Shown here: positions 34,328-43,911 of the stretch, in pieces
How positions within the stretch are numbered: the stretch's first letter is position 1
How the letters are laid out: each line of letters begins with the position of its first letter
Assembly: GCF_024758505.1 (NCBI RefSeq)
Contig: NZ_CP077970.1
Coordinates: forward strand, 558,001-622,000
Reading direction: 5' to 3'
DNA from: Bradyrhizobium arachidis
Lineage (GTDB): Bacteria; Pseudomonadota; Alphaproteobacteria; Rhizobiales; Xanthobacteraceae
Length of the DNA stretch: 64,000 nt
Made by a program: the position numbers and the translations under genes
The notes under the pieces: model-generated
The model's input: only the letters and a program-made list of their open reading frames with translations
Told to the model about the DNA's origin: nothing
Databases searched by the model: none

Positions 34328-35419
34328 ATGCGAAGGCGGGAGTTCATCGGACTAATGAGCGCGACTGCGTTGAGTATTCCTCGAGCAGGTTATGCTCAGA
34401 CAAAAACGAATATGCCGTTGGTCGGGTTTCTGCAGCCTCCAAAGCTGGAGACCTTAGTTGCAAAAGATAGAATTGCGGCGCTTCGAAAAGGCCTTCAGGA
34501 GGAAGGCTTCGTCGAAGGCGCGAACTATTCGCTTGCCGCGCGGTCCAACGAGGGAGACGTAGATCGCAATCCGCAGATTGCGAGGGAATTGGGAGCACTC
34601 AATGCCCGTGTCTTCGTCGTGTCTGGCACTCTCAATTATTTGGTAGATACTAAGTTTTGCAAGGAGGGATCGTACGGCGGACAACAAACGCCCGCCGACA
34701 TCGCGCGTTCGTGCGACGTCTTTCACGCCTGGCGCCGATCATTTCCAAATCTGCCCGTCGTCTTTTGCAACGTTGCTGTCGACCCCGTCGCGCTAGGGAT
34801 CGTCCAAAGCTATGCGCACCCGGGCGGGATCGTCACCGGAAACGTGATGAACGCAGTCGGTGGCGAGGATACGATGGTCCAAAAGCGGATCGGTTTCTTC
34901 AAGGAGCTTGTCCCAAATCTGGTCCGCCTCGGCATTATTGCGCCCGCTAACGGAGCAGTGTTGGCGAAGCAGGAGAAGGATGCCCTGCAAAGGGTGTCCG
35001 CCCAATTGGGCTTTGAGCTCATTTACTACGATATCAACACCCTTGACGATCTGCAGAGCGCCGTTGCGGCAGGTCTTCGGGATAACGTGAGCGCGTTCTA
35101 CATCTCAGGCGAGCCCATGATGGGGGCCGATGTTTCACGCGTTGTAAGTTCCGTCATGGCCTCCAGAAAGCCGACTGTTGGTCCATATCTGTACTGGGCG
35201 CAAGCCGGACTTCTGATGAGCTATGCCCCCGACCAGTTCGACGGTACGCGTCGTGCAGGCATCTACGCTGGAAAAATATTGCGCGGCGCGAACCCCGGCG
35301 ATCTTCCCATCGAGCAGGCGAGCAAGTTTAGCCTAGTCATCAATCTGAAGACCGCAAAAGCGCTTGGCATTAGCGTGCCTCCCACGTTACTGGCAGCCGC
35401 CGACGAGGTTGTCGACTAG
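34328..35419 (+). CDS. Orphan ABC substrate-binding protein (PF04392 type), paralogue 1
   Basis: A 363-aa exported protein with a twin-arginine-like signal (MRRREFIGLMSATALS, cleavage near AGYA) and a two-lobed type 1 periplasmic-binding fold. Family landmarks are LRKGLQEEGFVEGANYSLAAR, HPGGIVTGNVMNAVGGE and the C-terminal LPIEQASKFSLVINLKTAKA. No permease or ATPase is adjacent. AGGAGG precedes the ATG at 34328; the longer frame is not supported. It is most similar to the gene at 44371. The ligand is unknown. Confidence 0.88.
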   Translation: MRRREFIGLMSATALSIPRAGYAQTKTNMPLVGFLQPPKLETLVAKDRIAALRKGLQEEGFVEGANYSLAARSNEGDVDRNPQIARELGALNARVFVVSGTLNYLVDTKFCKEGSYGGQQTPADIARSCDVFHAWRRSFPNLPVVFCNVAVDPVALGIVQSYAHPGGIVTGNVMNAVGGEDTMVQKRIGFFKELVPNLVRLGIIAPANGAVLAKQEKDALQRVSAQLGFELIYYDINTLDDLQSAVAAGLRDNVSAFYISGEPMMGADVSRVVSSVMASRKPTVGPYLYWAQAGLLMSYAPDQFDGTRRAGIYAGKILRGANPGDLPIEQASKFSLVINLKTAKALGISVPPTLLAAADEVVD

Positions 35420-35440
35420 AGGCTCGCCTTTGCTGCGGCG

Positions 35441-35460
35441 CATGAGTCCGAATCTGGCCC
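35441..35460 (+). repeat. Degenerate unoccupied IS target behind substrate-binding gene
   Basis: The stretch 22 bp after the stop reads CATGAGTCCGAATCTGGCCC, resembling the left flank (CATGAGTCCGGTT) plus right flank (TGGCCC) of the IS copies but without an insertion. The same arrangement occurs at 37697-37716 and 45384-45398. Confidence 0.5.
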
Positions 35461-35619
35461 TTAGGGACAGGAGTCGATGTCCGCTCGCACTTCAGCATTC
35501 AAGGCAAGAGCGGACTCGTTTTGCTCAACGTGAGTTCTTCGCGTATTGACCCAAAGCGGAAGTCAACGTCGACACGAGTCTGCCCAAGTCCGCGCCCGTT
35601 TGACGAGCCTTGGATCGTC

Positions 35620-36243
35620 TCATCTTCCAATGACGTCGGCGAAGTCGATTCCCTTCAAATCCGCCAGCCGACAAGCGTCCTTCATGGTCTGATCGCAAAT
35701 GACCGTCACATCCATAAAGGTCATTCGGAAAACGTGCGCGATCCCGACAGCGTCTTCGCGGAAGATCAATCGCGTCGACCCCGTCAGCAGATAGATTTTC
35801 TGCCCCATCTCTTCGACGATCCGCAGCTCCGACGCTTGCTCGTCCAGCGCATCGAGCTCTCGAACCACGTGGCATAGCCAGCGATCTGGCCCAGCCGTGC
35901 CGTCAGGCAAGCAGACCTCGCATGAGGCAAAGCTGAAGGCGTCGCGATCAACCTCTTCTAAAACCGCTTTCATACGGCTAGAGACGAGCCAATGTCCCAC
36001 GTACCCTTCGACGTCGCGCGGCGGGCGGCCAAGCTTCTTGTCGAACAGAAATCGCGGCTTCTCGGGTAATTTTGAGTAGTAGGGATCTGATCGCCAGATA
36101 TGGAGGAAGCGCTCGACAGTGTCAGCGTTCTCCAGCCTGAATCCCGGCGCACCTCCGCGATTGTAGTCGGCATCCATGCGATAAAACTTGCGGCCCTTCG
36201 GCTTGCGCGCAGCCTTGGCGAGGCCTGGTGTATTATCGACCAT
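35620..36243 (-). CDS. Imm11/DUF1629-like protein
   Basis: A 207-aa soluble protein resembling the imm11 (DUF1629) immunity group, judged from ADYNRGGAPGFRLENADTVERFL and an alpha/beta tail with ALDEQASELRIVEEMGQKIYLL. Such proteins often protect against polymorphic toxins, but no toxin gene is adjacent. The ribosome-binding site is weak. The family call is tentative; the ORF is well supported by length and codon use. Confidence 0.6.
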   Translation of the reverse strand: MVDNTPGLAKAARKPKGRKFYRMDADYNRGGAPGFRLENADTVERFLHIWRSDPYYSKLPEKPRFLFDKKLGRPPRDVEGYVGHWLVSSRMKAVLEEVDRDAFSFASCEVCLPDGTAGPDRWLCHVVRELDALDEQASELRIVEEMGQKIYLLTGSTRLIFREDAVGIAHVFRMTFMDVTVICDQTMKDACRLADLKGIDFADVIGR

Positions 36244-36690
36244 GCCTAAGCCCGTCCGGCGCTGTTACCCGCAGCAACGGCAGCCCGGCAAATTCGCGAG
36301 AGATCGAGTGATTGTGCATGTGGAGAATATACAACACAAAGTCTCATCAGAACAGCGACCGATGCGGCCAACAGAGGTCAGCTATTGGCCCGTAGCTGAC
36401 ATCTGACCCGTAGGTTCCCAGGTCTGCTGATCGAGCTACAGCGGGGTCGTAATTGCCCGGCTTCTTCCATAACATCTCGTTTGCGAATGATGTCCTGTAC
36501 TAAGGGTAGAAGCAGACTTGTCAGCACCATCTTCAAAGTTCGCCTCTTGACCCCAAGCAGTCATGGTGCTGGGCCGAAATCTCGCAGAGCAGCAGTCTCC
36601 TGCTGTACTGAGGTGTGGTAAGGCGCGACCGATACTTAACAGGCTCCAACGCCTCTGTTAGGTTTGGTTTTCCGTGGCTCGGGGCTAAAT
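36244..36690. repeat. Repeat-rich intergenic DNA
   Basis: Positions 36461-36528 contain the CTTCTTCCATAACATCTC repeat, followed by CGAATGATGTCCTGTACTAA and AGCAGACTTGTCAGCACC. A related block lies at 56951-57020. TTGACCCCAAGC at about 36549 belongs to the TTGACCCA-AGCGG repeat type. No gene is supported. Confidence 0.5.
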
Positions 36691-37678
36691 ATGAAGCGGC
36701 GGGATTTCATTCGGCTTGTTGGAACGGCAGCGGCTTGGCCGCTTGCAGCGCGCGCAGCAGACCGTGCCAAGCCCGAATATTGCGAAGATTGGTGTGCTTT
36801 GGCATGCGGGCAGCGCGGACGAAGAGAAAGTATATCTCGATGTGCTGACTAAGGCATTCGGCGATCTTGGTTACATCGAGGGCAAGAACGTTGCGTTCCT
36901 GCATCGCTTTCCCGCCGAACAGGCGGACCGATTTCGCGCCCTCGCGCGGGATCTGGTCGACAACAAGGTCGATGTCATCATCGCCACGACCCAAATAGGT
37001 GCGATGGAGGTCAAGCAAGCCACGAGCTCAATCCCAACAGTTTTTGTCATCGTGCCAGACCCAGTCGGTGCCGGTCTCGTTGAGAGTCTGGCACACCCGG
37101 GCGGCAACATGACCGGGCTCTCGATCATGTTTGGCGGCGTTCCCGGCAAACGTCTGGGCCTCTTGATGGAAGCGGTCCCAAACCTCAGCCGTGTCGCATT
37201 GCTCATTGACCCGAACGATCCGACTTCTACAAGCGCCATCACACCTTATTCGAATGCGGCGAAGGCTCTGGGCCTTGTGCTGCGTCCAGTCGAGGTGAAG
37301 ACGCCCGACGCGATCGAGCAGGCATTTTCCGCACTTGCTCAGGACGGTTTCGACGCCGCGTTCGTAACCGGATCGATGCTGTTCAACGAACGCGCGCGTG
37401 TCGGTGCGTCGGCATTGGCGAGCAGGATGCCGACGATGTCAGTCACCGCCGAAATGGTGCCATACGGAATGTTGATGTCGTATGGGCAAAATGTTTCCGA
37501 TTACCTTCGAAAAGCGGCTGGTTACGTCGATAAGATTCTGAAGGGCGCGAAGCCCGCCGAACTGCCCGTCGAACAGCCCACGCGCCTCAAGCTAGTGGTC
37601 AATCTCAAAGCAGCGAAAGTACTCGGCCTTACCGTTCCAACTTCGTTGATAATCGCAGCGGACGAGGTGATCGAATAG
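36691..37678 (+). pseudogene. Frameshifted ABC substrate-binding protein gene, paralogue 2
   Basis: The signal peptide MKRRDFIRLVGTAAAWPLAA starts at 36691, but the mature protein (QQTVPSPNIAKIGVLWHAG onward) is in another frame. The usual ARAQQ junction is broken near 36751-36760, where two bases appear lost. The remainder to 37678 is complete: NVAFLHRFPAEQADRFRALA, HPGGNMTGLS, LMSYGQNVSDYLRKAAGYVD and the C-terminal LKLVVNLKAAKVLGLTVP. Without a signal the product would not be exported, so it is probably inactive unless the shift is an error. Confidence 0.78.
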
Positions 37679-37696
37679 TCGCCATTTGCTGCGATG

Positions 37697-37716
37697 CATG
37701 AGTCCGGAAGTGGCCC
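37697..37716 (+). repeat. Degenerate unoccupied IS target behind paralogue 2
   Basis: ATGAGTCCGG then AAG then TGGCCCC lies about 20 bp after the stop codon, matching the flanks of the IS copies without an insertion. Confidence 0.5.
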
Positions 37717-37767
37717 CGAGCGGCCAGTTTCAAGGAGGGCGGAGCACGTCCGCTCCGCTCCTGTAGT

Positions 37768-38403
37768 TCAGACATCAACTTGTTCTGCAATTGCGAGCAC
37801 ATCGTCGACCTCGATGCCGAGGTATCGAACGGTACTCTCGATTTTCGTGTGACCCAACAAGAGCTGCACGGCGCGCAAATTGCCCGTTCGCCGATAGATC
37901 AGGGTCGCCTTTGTGCGGCGTAACGAATGTGTCCCGAACAGGTGCGGATCCAAGCCGACGCTGGCAAGCCAATCTGAGAGTAGCCGCGCGTACTGCCGGG
38001 TGGTCAGGCTAAACTGGGGCCCGCGTCGGCCGGTGAATAGATACTCTCCCAGCCGCTTGCCAGAGACCTTCAGATAGTCGTCGACGGCTTGGCGTGTTGC
38101 CTCAGTCAGTTCGAATTTGACCGGCCGGCCGGTTTTCTTCTGCCGAACTCTCGCGCGGTCGGCTGTATAGCCGCTTGGCGCGATGTCATCGACCTTCAGC
38201 ACCACGACATCGCAGCCACGAAGCTTACTGTCGATGGCTAGGTTGAATAGAGCTAGGTCACGGAGCCGGCCTTCGACCTGGAGCTTTGTCCGGATGGACC
38301 AGACGTGCTTGGGGCGGAGTGGCGGCTTTGCGCCGACGACCTTTCCTTTATTCCACGGAACGTTCTTTGAGGCGTTTTCGGCGGTGCTCAAAACTTCGGT
38401 CAT
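37768..38403 (-). CDS. Solitary tyrosine recombinase
   Basis: A 211-aa site-specific recombinase consisting mainly of the catalytic domain. Visible catalytic residues are the Arg in LRGCDVVVLKVDD, HSLRRTKAT (H-x-x-R), LLGHTKIESTVRYLG (His and the nucleophile Tyr). It is shorter than typical phage integrases (over 300 aa), lacking a large N-terminal arm-binding part. The ATG follows GAGGTCACC. No excisionase, att site or tRNA is next to it. It is a remnant or a small solo recombinase. Confidence 0.85.
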   Translation of the reverse strand: MTEVLSTAENASKNVPWNKGKVVGAKPPLRPKHVWSIRTKLQVEGRLRDLALFNLAIDSKLRGCDVVVLKVDDIAPSGYTADRARVRQKKTGRPVKFELTEATRQAVDDYLKVSGKRLGEYLFTGRRGPQFSLTTRQYARLLSDWLASVGLDPHLFGTHSLRRTKATLIYRRTGNLRAVQLLLGHTKIESTVRYLGIEVDDVLAIAEQVDV

Positions 38404-38578
38404 GGTGACCTCCTCAGTTAATGAGGCCGGCCATTCTCAAACTGATACCCTCGTGAAATGACGTCGGCTTTCAGACCATTGAAGACGTGCTTGGGTCCAA
38501 TTCGACCGATTGGGCGACGCATTTTGACCCGACTGAGACATCGAGGTCCGGGCAATGCTTTCAGCGCCGAACACGGCG

Positions 38579-39556
38579 TTAGCGGGTCTTGCCGCGCATC
38601 GCATCCCACCACGGACAGGTGCCAGCCATGCGTTCGTAGTTGCCTTCCATCACCTGAACAGGGGCGCGGCGCGTCTCAGCACGTGGGGTGGGCGCGCCGA
38701 TGTCCTCGAACAGGCCCTTGTGGCCCCAGAAGCTGCCAAGGTTGGTCATCTCCACGGGCGGCTTTACGTCGTCGACCTCCCTGCCACCCCAGCCGCATTC
38801 CACGTAGATATCCGACGGGGTGCGCATGTAATACGACGTCATGAGGTCGTTGGGATGGCGGCCGAGTGTGGCAACGATTTGCTCCGGGGTGCTCTGCAGC
38901 AGATCGTAGCCTTGGCCGACATCGTCGAGCTGATAGTACTCGACGAGCAGGTGATGCATGCTGCGCACCGGCGCGGCCACGAGAGCCACGCTGTGGTGGC
39001 GTGCGTTGACATGCATGAAGTAGGCCTTCAGCGGGGCAACCATGAAGTCGCTGATGCGAAACCCCAGCAGGTCCTTGTAGAAGGCCAGGGCGGCATCGAC
39101 GTCGGGGAATGTTAGAAGGGTGTGGCCCATGCCTTGTGGGCCCGTACGGAAGCCGGAGACGTCGCGGCCAGGCTTAAAGACAGTGTCAGCTATCTGGGCG
39201 CCGTGGAAGGCTTCCAAACGATTGCCGGCGGGGTCAGCGAAGGAGATCAGGTCCGTCACACAGCGCTGATCGGCCAGCGCTGCGGGTTCGTGCTTCACGG
39301 CGACGCCGGCGGCTTCAAGGCGGGCAGCGAGCGAGTCGAGAACCGCGGCATTGGCGACTTCCCAGCCGAAGACCTGAGCGCCCGGCTCAATGGCCCGGTC
39401 GATGAACAGGCGCTGTTTGCGGTCGTCCATACGGAAGGCACGCATCGAGCTGGCGCGGTCCACGGCCTGCATGCCAACGTTTGATGTGGCGAACACGGCC
39501 CAATCATCGAGGTTCGACGCGCCGACGCCGAGATAACCGAAGGCCTGGATTTCCAT
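38579..39556 (-). CDS. Type I extradiol dioxygenase (VOC family, BphC/HsaC-like)
   Basis: A 325-aa enzyme with two VOC domains. The likely Fe(II) ligands are the His in GMGHTLLTF, the His in ARHHSVALV and the Glu in DIYVECGWGG. Active-site residues in HHLLVEYYQLDDVG and NDLMTSYYMRTP also match ring-cleaving dioxygenases of biphenyl or steroid pathways. GGAGG precedes the ATG. No other catabolic genes are adjacent, so the substrate (a catechol) is unknown. Confidence 0.85.
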   Translation of the reverse strand: MEIQAFGYLGVGASNLDDWAVFATSNVGMQAVDRASSMRAFRMDDRKQRLFIDRAIEPGAQVFGWEVANAAVLDSLAARLEAAGVAVKHEPAALADQRCVTDLISFADPAGNRLEAFHGAQIADTVFKPGRDVSGFRTGPQGMGHTLLTFPDVDAALAFYKDLLGFRISDFMVAPLKAYFMHVNARHHSVALVAAPVRSMHHLLVEYYQLDDVGQGYDLLQSTPEQIVATLGRHPNDLMTSYYMRTPSDIYVECGWGGREVDDVKPPVEMTNLGSFWGHKGLFEDIGAPTPRAETRRAPVQVMEGNYERMAGTCPWWDAMRGKTR

Positions 39557-39888
39557 GGTCTATCCTCCCCGGTTGTTTTCTCGACAAGGCTAAGAGGCCG
39601 CGAGCGCCATTGCAATCGGTGTATTGGGGCGTTCTCGTCAACCGACAGCAAAATACCGGCGTGGTCGCGACAGCCGGAATCACAAATTCACGCTGCCAAG
39701 TCGGCTGATGGCCGATCGCTTCAGTTGACGCAGCGCAGCGGTATGTCTGAAGTTGGGGGAGATCGGACGTGGCTGGCCAACTGCAAGAATGTCGAGATTG
39801 ACCCAGAACGGACTTTCGATCTGGCAGCGGGCGCGCCCTATTCTACCTCTCCATTCGCGAGTAGAGTGCACAGCTATAGGAGGGCACG
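39557..39888. other. Intergenic DNA with one TTGACCCAGAACGG repeat
   Basis: A divergent promoter region between the dioxygenase and a small secreted protein. TTGACCCAGAACGGAC at about 39798 is a member of the TTGACCCA-AGCGG dispersed repeat. AGGAGGG near 39880 is the ribosome-binding site of the next gene. No gene is supported. Confidence 0.45.
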
Positions 39889-40377
39889 ATGAAAACTGGC
39901 TTTCTTTGCGCCCTTATGCTTGCTCTTGCGACGGGCGCCGGCTTCGCACAGCAGCCCGCGCAGTGCCGAAACTTTGAGGCGACAATTGCGCTTCAGATGA
40001 CTAAGGAAGGTTGGTCAAGCCAGATTGACCTTTGCACCGTCGGGACGGTTGTGAGCAACGAGCCCGCTCTCAGCGGCGCAACGTGGCTTTTCACGGCGCA
40101 CGGAATGGCCGAAACGGCAGGACTGCCTTCGTTGCCCAAAACACTGCAATCTTACGCGGGAACGGTGTTAGTCACGGCAAAAGGGGCAACATTCACAACC
40201 ACCACTGCGGGCATGTACGACACCGAGTCGCAGGCCTTCAGCCAACTGGATAAGATCGTCAAGGGAACCGATCGATTCAGCAACTCCGCTGGCAGGCTCA
40301 TTTTTCTCACCGGCATCGGTCGGCAAGGCGGTGGATTTGATACGCATGCTCGCGGCGAGTTGTGCGTGAACGAGTAA
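39889..40377 (+). CDS. Hypothetical secreted protein
   Basis: A 162-aa protein with a clear signal peptide (1-20, ending GFA) and a mature part rich in Thr/Gly strands, with three Cys residues (QCRNFEAT, DLCTVGTVV, ELCVNE), of which two could form a disulfide. No domain is recognised. AGGAGGG lies before the ATG. It has no operon partner. Confidence 0.65.
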   Translation: MKTGFLCALMLALATGAGFAQQPAQCRNFEATIALQMTKEGWSSQIDLCTVGTVVSNEPALSGATWLFTAHGMAETAGLPSLPKTLQSYAGTVLVTAKGATFTTTTAGMYDTESQAFSQLDKIVKGTDRFSNSAGRLIFLTGIGRQGGGFDTHARGELCVNE

Positions 40378-40749
40378 CCAGCGGGTCCGGTAACTGAGGT
40401 GGAGCTGGACCACACAGGACGAGAACCGCGCGGCGTTGAGAAGCCACTCGGTCCTGAAGCCAAGCCTTCAATATCGGCTGTTGGACCGAGGCTGACCTCT
40501 CTCCGGAGTATTCGCAGATCCGCCGAGAGCGTCTAAGCGGACGTCGACCGCTGCCCGACTTCTTCCATAACATCTCATATCCGAATGACGTCAGATGTTG
40601 GGGAGAAAGCGGACGTGTTGTCGAACCGGTTTCGCGTTCCGTTAGTGACCCAAAGCGGTCCTCGTCCACGGCGGTGCATCACTGTGCGCGGATGCGGACC
40701 AATAGACTGGTCGATCTCCGTACTCGGCTGATCCGATTGCGATAAGCGC
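40378..40749. repeat. Repeat-rich intergenic DNA
   Basis: Positions 40558-40620 carry CTTCCATAACATCTCATATC, then CGAATGACGTCAGATG and AAAGCGGACGTG. TGACCCAAAGCGGTCC follows at about 40646. No gene is supported. Confidence 0.5.
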
Positions 40750-41091
40750 TCACTCGAAATGGACGGCGAGCCAGACCGTTGGCTGTTGCGGCTCCGTCCA
40801 CTCGACGTGATGGCGTTTCCTTGCAGGGATGAAGACGTAATCCCCCACGCCCAGCGATCGCGCGGCAGGCTCATGTTCGAACCGCAATGTGGCGCGCCCT
40901 TTCAGCACGATCACCCACTCGTTCCACGCCTGATCATACCAGAAGCCCGGCGGACTAGTTTGCCCCTGCGATATAATGCGCTCGATCTTCAATCCAGGCC
41001 GCGCGAGGATTTCGCTGAGCGCTTCTTCCCCTATGTTGGCGGCCGAAACATCCGCCACATCCGCGAATAGATTGCCTGCCTGGATTGTCAT
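40750..41091 (-). CDS. Cupin-domain protein
   Basis: A 113-aa single-domain cupin. The jelly-roll motifs are NEWVIVLKGRATLRFE (motif 1, with Glu but no paired His) and GDYVFIPARKRHHVEWTE (motif 2, His present). It may bind a metal ion. The start at 41091 follows GGGA; a GTG four codons upstream is possible. Its role is unknown and no operon is seen. Confidence 0.78.
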   Translation of the reverse strand: MTIQAGNLFADVADVSAANIGEEALSEILARPGLKIERIISQGQTSPPGFWYDQAWNEWVIVLKGRATLRFEHEPAARSLGVGDYVFIPARKRHHVEWTEPQQPTVWLAVHFE

Positions 41092-41425
41092 CGATATTCC
41101 CACGCCTTTCCAGAGCCGAATTACCTACAAACTCACGTAGCGCCCCTTTCAGGTCCGTTCAATGGGTCATAGCGGACTGGATTTGCTCACGTTGAGTTCT
41201 TCGCATTTTGACCCAGAGCGGTCCTCATGCAGCTCTTTCTAGAGTGCAGTCCAAATTGAGCGCCTCGCACCCTTGTCAAAAGGCCAACAAACGCAACTTT
41301 TGGGCGCCGTCCGGCTCCGCTAGTATCGGCTTAGTGTATATCGGACGCGCCTGAGCCCTGATGAGGACGCGGCCGGGCTTATCCTGTCGGAACTGGCGTC
41401 TCGTTGACTCCGACAGTCGGGAGGG
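41092..41425. repeat. Intergenic DNA with a complete TTGACCCAGAGCGG repeat unit
   Basis: From about 41168 to 41230: GGTCATAGCGGACTGGATTT, then GCTCACGTTGAGTTCTTCGC, then TTTTGACCCAGAGCGGTCC. Closely related units occur at about 35520-35560 and 44232-44285. No gene is supported. Confidence 0.5.
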
Positions 41426-42286
41426 ATGATCGTGCTTACTCGGCATCTGACAGAGCGATGTCCAAGTGTGGTCGCTGTCATCATCAAGATGTGGCTAATT
41501 TCTGCTTTGGCCAGCTGGCCCAGCACGTTTGCAGCCGCGGCAGAGAGCCTCTATCGCGCGCAGACGAGCGTGACTGGACAGGGCGAAGCCAATCGCATCA
41601 TCGGCTTCGCCGCCTGTCTCGAGGATGTTCTCATCAAGGTATCCGGGGCGCTCACGCTCGAGGGCGATCCTCGATTAAACGCGTACAAATCGCGCTCGGC
41701 TGATTTCGTGAGCGCCTATAGCTACCACGACCAGATGTCCGGTACGCCGAAGCGCGACGAGCAGGGCACCCGCGATCGGCCGTACGATTTGATCGTCGAT
41801 TTCGATGATAAGAAAATCAACGACGTTCTTGACTCGCTCGGCGTCAAGCCCTGGCTTTCGCGTCGCCCGATCCTTGGCGTTTTTGTCGAGATGGAGCAGG
41901 GCTCAAGACAATACATCGCCACATCAGATGCAAAGCAGTCCGACCTGCAACGTGACTCACTCCTCGCCGCAGCCTCAAAGAGAGGCATGATGATCGTGCT
42001 GCCTGATGTCGCAGCATTAGCGAAAGCGAACATCGCTGCCGCAGAGCTTCTGGCGACACCATCCTCGACATTGGCGTCGGTGGCGGCCGAACGGGGTGGC
42101 GAAGTCGCCCTGGTCGGACGGCTAAAGTGGGAGGATTCCGAGCTCGGATGGGCGACGGAGTGGCGGATGGACTGGAATGGCCGAATGCGCCGATGGCAGC
42201 TTCGTGGTGTCAAGTTTGACGAAGCCTTCCGCCGCGGCATCGGTGGCGTAGCACAAATCCTCTCGGGCAACGGCGATCCGGGATAG
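41426..42286 (+). CDS. DUF2066 exported protein
   Basis: A protein of up to 286 aa with a hydrophobic signal-like segment (about 17-37, MWLISALASWPSTFAAAAES) and a DUF2066 domain (RIIGFAACLEDVLIKVSGAL... PYDLIVDFDDKKINDVLDSLGVKPW... RRPILGVFVEMEQGSRQYI). The ATG at 41426 is very close to GGGAGGG, so the in-frame GTG at 41432 is a good alternative start. Function is unknown; envelope location is inferred. Confidence 0.8.
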   Translation: MIVLTRHLTERCPSVVAVIIKMWLISALASWPSTFAAAAESLYRAQTSVTGQGEANRIIGFAACLEDVLIKVSGALTLEGDPRLNAYKSRSADFVSAYSYHDQMSGTPKRDEQGTRDRPYDLIVDFDDKKINDVLDSLGVKPWLSRRPILGVFVEMEQGSRQYIATSDAKQSDLQRDSLLAAASKRGMMIVLPDVAALAKANIAAAELLATPSSTLASVAAERGGEVALVGRLKWEDSELGWATEWRMDWNGRMRRWQLRGVKFDEAFRRGIGGVAQILSGNGDPG

Positions 42287-42494
42287 GCGGTCGCGGCGAT
42301 CTGCGGAATGTGCGGCGCGTCAGCCCGGCCTAGCCGAGCCGAACTGCCACGTCGGCTGTCAGGGGAGGACCGGACGCAATACCGCTTTGCCTCGAGCGCC
42401 GGTTATGACCTTTAGCGCGCGTCACCGTTGTCGTGATGAATGTCTGCTGTTTGCATGTTAAAGCAGACGTAGGAATTGAGCGAGCGGACCTCCT

Positions 42495-42725
42495 ATGATC
42501 GTTTGTTCCTGCAACGTCCTAAGCGACACCGAGGTGCGAACTGTCGCCAACACTGCGACGCGTCGAACCACCAGCTATGTCTTTAGCTGCCTTGGCACCA
42601 GAGCTCGGTGCGGTCGCTGCGCCCGCACCATCCGAGAAATCATGGACGAGGTATTTGACGGAGCGAAAGTCGGTCGTGCGGATGGCGGCGCCGTACTTGC
42701 TGCGCCGACGGACAAGCAGCCCTAG
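42495..42725 (+). CDS. bfd: Bfd-like [2Fe-2S] bacterioferritin-associated ferredoxin
   Basis: A 76-aa protein with the BFD [2Fe-2S] pattern: MIVCSCNVLSDTEV (C-x-C) and CLGTRARCGRCARTIREIM (C-x2-C downstream). It should reduce bacterioferritin to release stored iron. No bacterioferritin gene is adjacent; about 70 bp downstream an IS copy has inserted after a substrate-binding gene remnant, so a former neighbour may have been lost. Confidence 0.85.
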   Translation: MIVCSCNVLSDTEVRTVANTATRRTTSYVFSCLGTRARCGRCARTIREIMDEVFDGAKVGRADGGAVLAAPTDKQP

Positions 42726-42740
42726 GCTTCATGGTGCCGC

Positions 42741-42793
42741 CATCCAGGTGATCGAATAGCGATGCTATTTGCTGCGGTGCATGAGTCCGGTTG
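42741..42793 (+). repeat. 3'-end remnant of a substrate-binding gene at the IS border
   Basis: GGTGATCGAATAG, then ATTTGCTGCGGTGCATGAGT and CCGG, match the stop region of the PF04392-type genes (compare 37665-37705). No upstream coding sequence remains. The IS begins immediately after it. Confidence 0.65.
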
Positions 42794-42879
42794 TGATGCT
42801 GTGGACGGCTCCTCCACCGGCACGAGAGTGCCAAGGAGTGGGTGCCTTTTGAAGCTCCCACGATTCGGAGGAGCAGCCA

Positions 42880-43911
42880 ATGCAATCAATTTCGACGATC
42901 GGTCTGGACATCGCGAAGTCGGTCTTCCAAGTGCACGGCGTTGATACAGCCGGCCAGGTGGTGATACGCCGCCAGTTGAGGCGACGGCACGTCCTGGCTT
43001 TTTTCCAGAAGCTGCCGCCATGCCTGGTGGGGATCGAGGCTTGCGCATCATCGCACCATTGGTCCCGCGAGCTGCGGGCGTTAGGGCATACGGTGCGATT
43101 GATGCCTCCGGCCTATGTGAAGCCCTACGTCAAGCGGCAGAAGAACGACAGTACCGACGCGGAGGCAATTTGCGAGGCAGTCACGAGACCCAACATGCGG
43201 TTCGTGCCGACCAAGACGGTCGAGCAACAGAGCTGTTTGATGCTTCACCGGGCGCGCCATCTGTTCATCCGCCAGCAGACTGCCGTCATCAATTCAATCC
43301 GCGCCTATCTTGCCGAGTTCGGGATCATCGCCCCTGTCGGACGCAGGGGTGTCGAGCAACTGCTGGAAGTCGTCGCCGATGGAGCCGACCGCCGGCTCCC
43401 GGAGGTGGCCCGTGCGTGTCTTGCGGCTCTCGGCAGCCAATTGCGGGCGCTGAAGGCCCAAATCCTTGAGTTCGACCGACGCATCATCGCCTGGCATCGA
43501 TCAAGCACGACGAGCAAACGGCTGGACGCGATCCCTGGCGTCGGGCCAGCGCTGGCGACGGCGCTGGTCGCGAGCGTTGCCGATGCCAAAGCCTTCCGGT
43601 CGGGTCGGGACTTCTCGGCCTGGGTTGGGCTCGTGCCGAAGCAGAACTCGAGCGGGGGCAAGGACAAGCTTGGCAGTATCAGCAAGCAAGGCGATCGCTA
43701 TTTGCGCAGCCTGTTTACGGCGGGCGCGCTCGCCGTGATCCGCTATGCCAAGATCCATGGCACCGATCATCGGCCCTGGCTCACTCGATTGTTGGCCCGG
43801 CGCCCCACCAAGGTCGCTGCCATCGCACTCGCCAACAAACTCGCCCGGATGGCCTGGGCGATGATGGCCAGAAACGAACGTTACAATGAACCCGCCGCTC
43901 TCGCGGCGTGA
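42880..43911 (+). CDS. IS110-family transposase, copy 1
   Basis: A 343-aa DEDD-type recombinase. The N-terminal RuvC-like domain has GLDIAKSVFQVHGVD (Asp), CLVGIEACASSHHW (Glu) and KNDSTDAEAICEA (Asp pair). The C-terminal Tnp_20 domain has LDAIPGVGPALATALV and the Ser-containing QNSSGGKDKLGSISKQGDRYLR. GGAGGAG precedes the ATG. Enzymes of this group are guided by an RNA made from the element's noncoding end. The frame is intact. Confidence 0.92.
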   Translation: MQSISTIGLDIAKSVFQVHGVDTAGQVVIRRQLRRRHVLAFFQKLPPCLVGIEACASSHHWSRELRALGHTVRLMPPAYVKPYVKRQKNDSTDAEAICEAVTRPNMRFVPTKTVEQQSCLMLHRARHLFIRQQTAVINSIRAYLAEFGIIAPVGRRGVEQLLEVVADGADRRLPEVARACLAALGSQLRALKAQILEFDRRIIAWHRSSTTSKRLDAIPGVGPALATALVASVADAKAFRSGRDFSAWVGLVPKQNSSGGKDKLGSISKQGDRYLRSLFTAGALAVIRYAKIHGTDHRPWLTRLLARRPTKVAAIALANKLARMAWAMMARNERYNEPAALAA

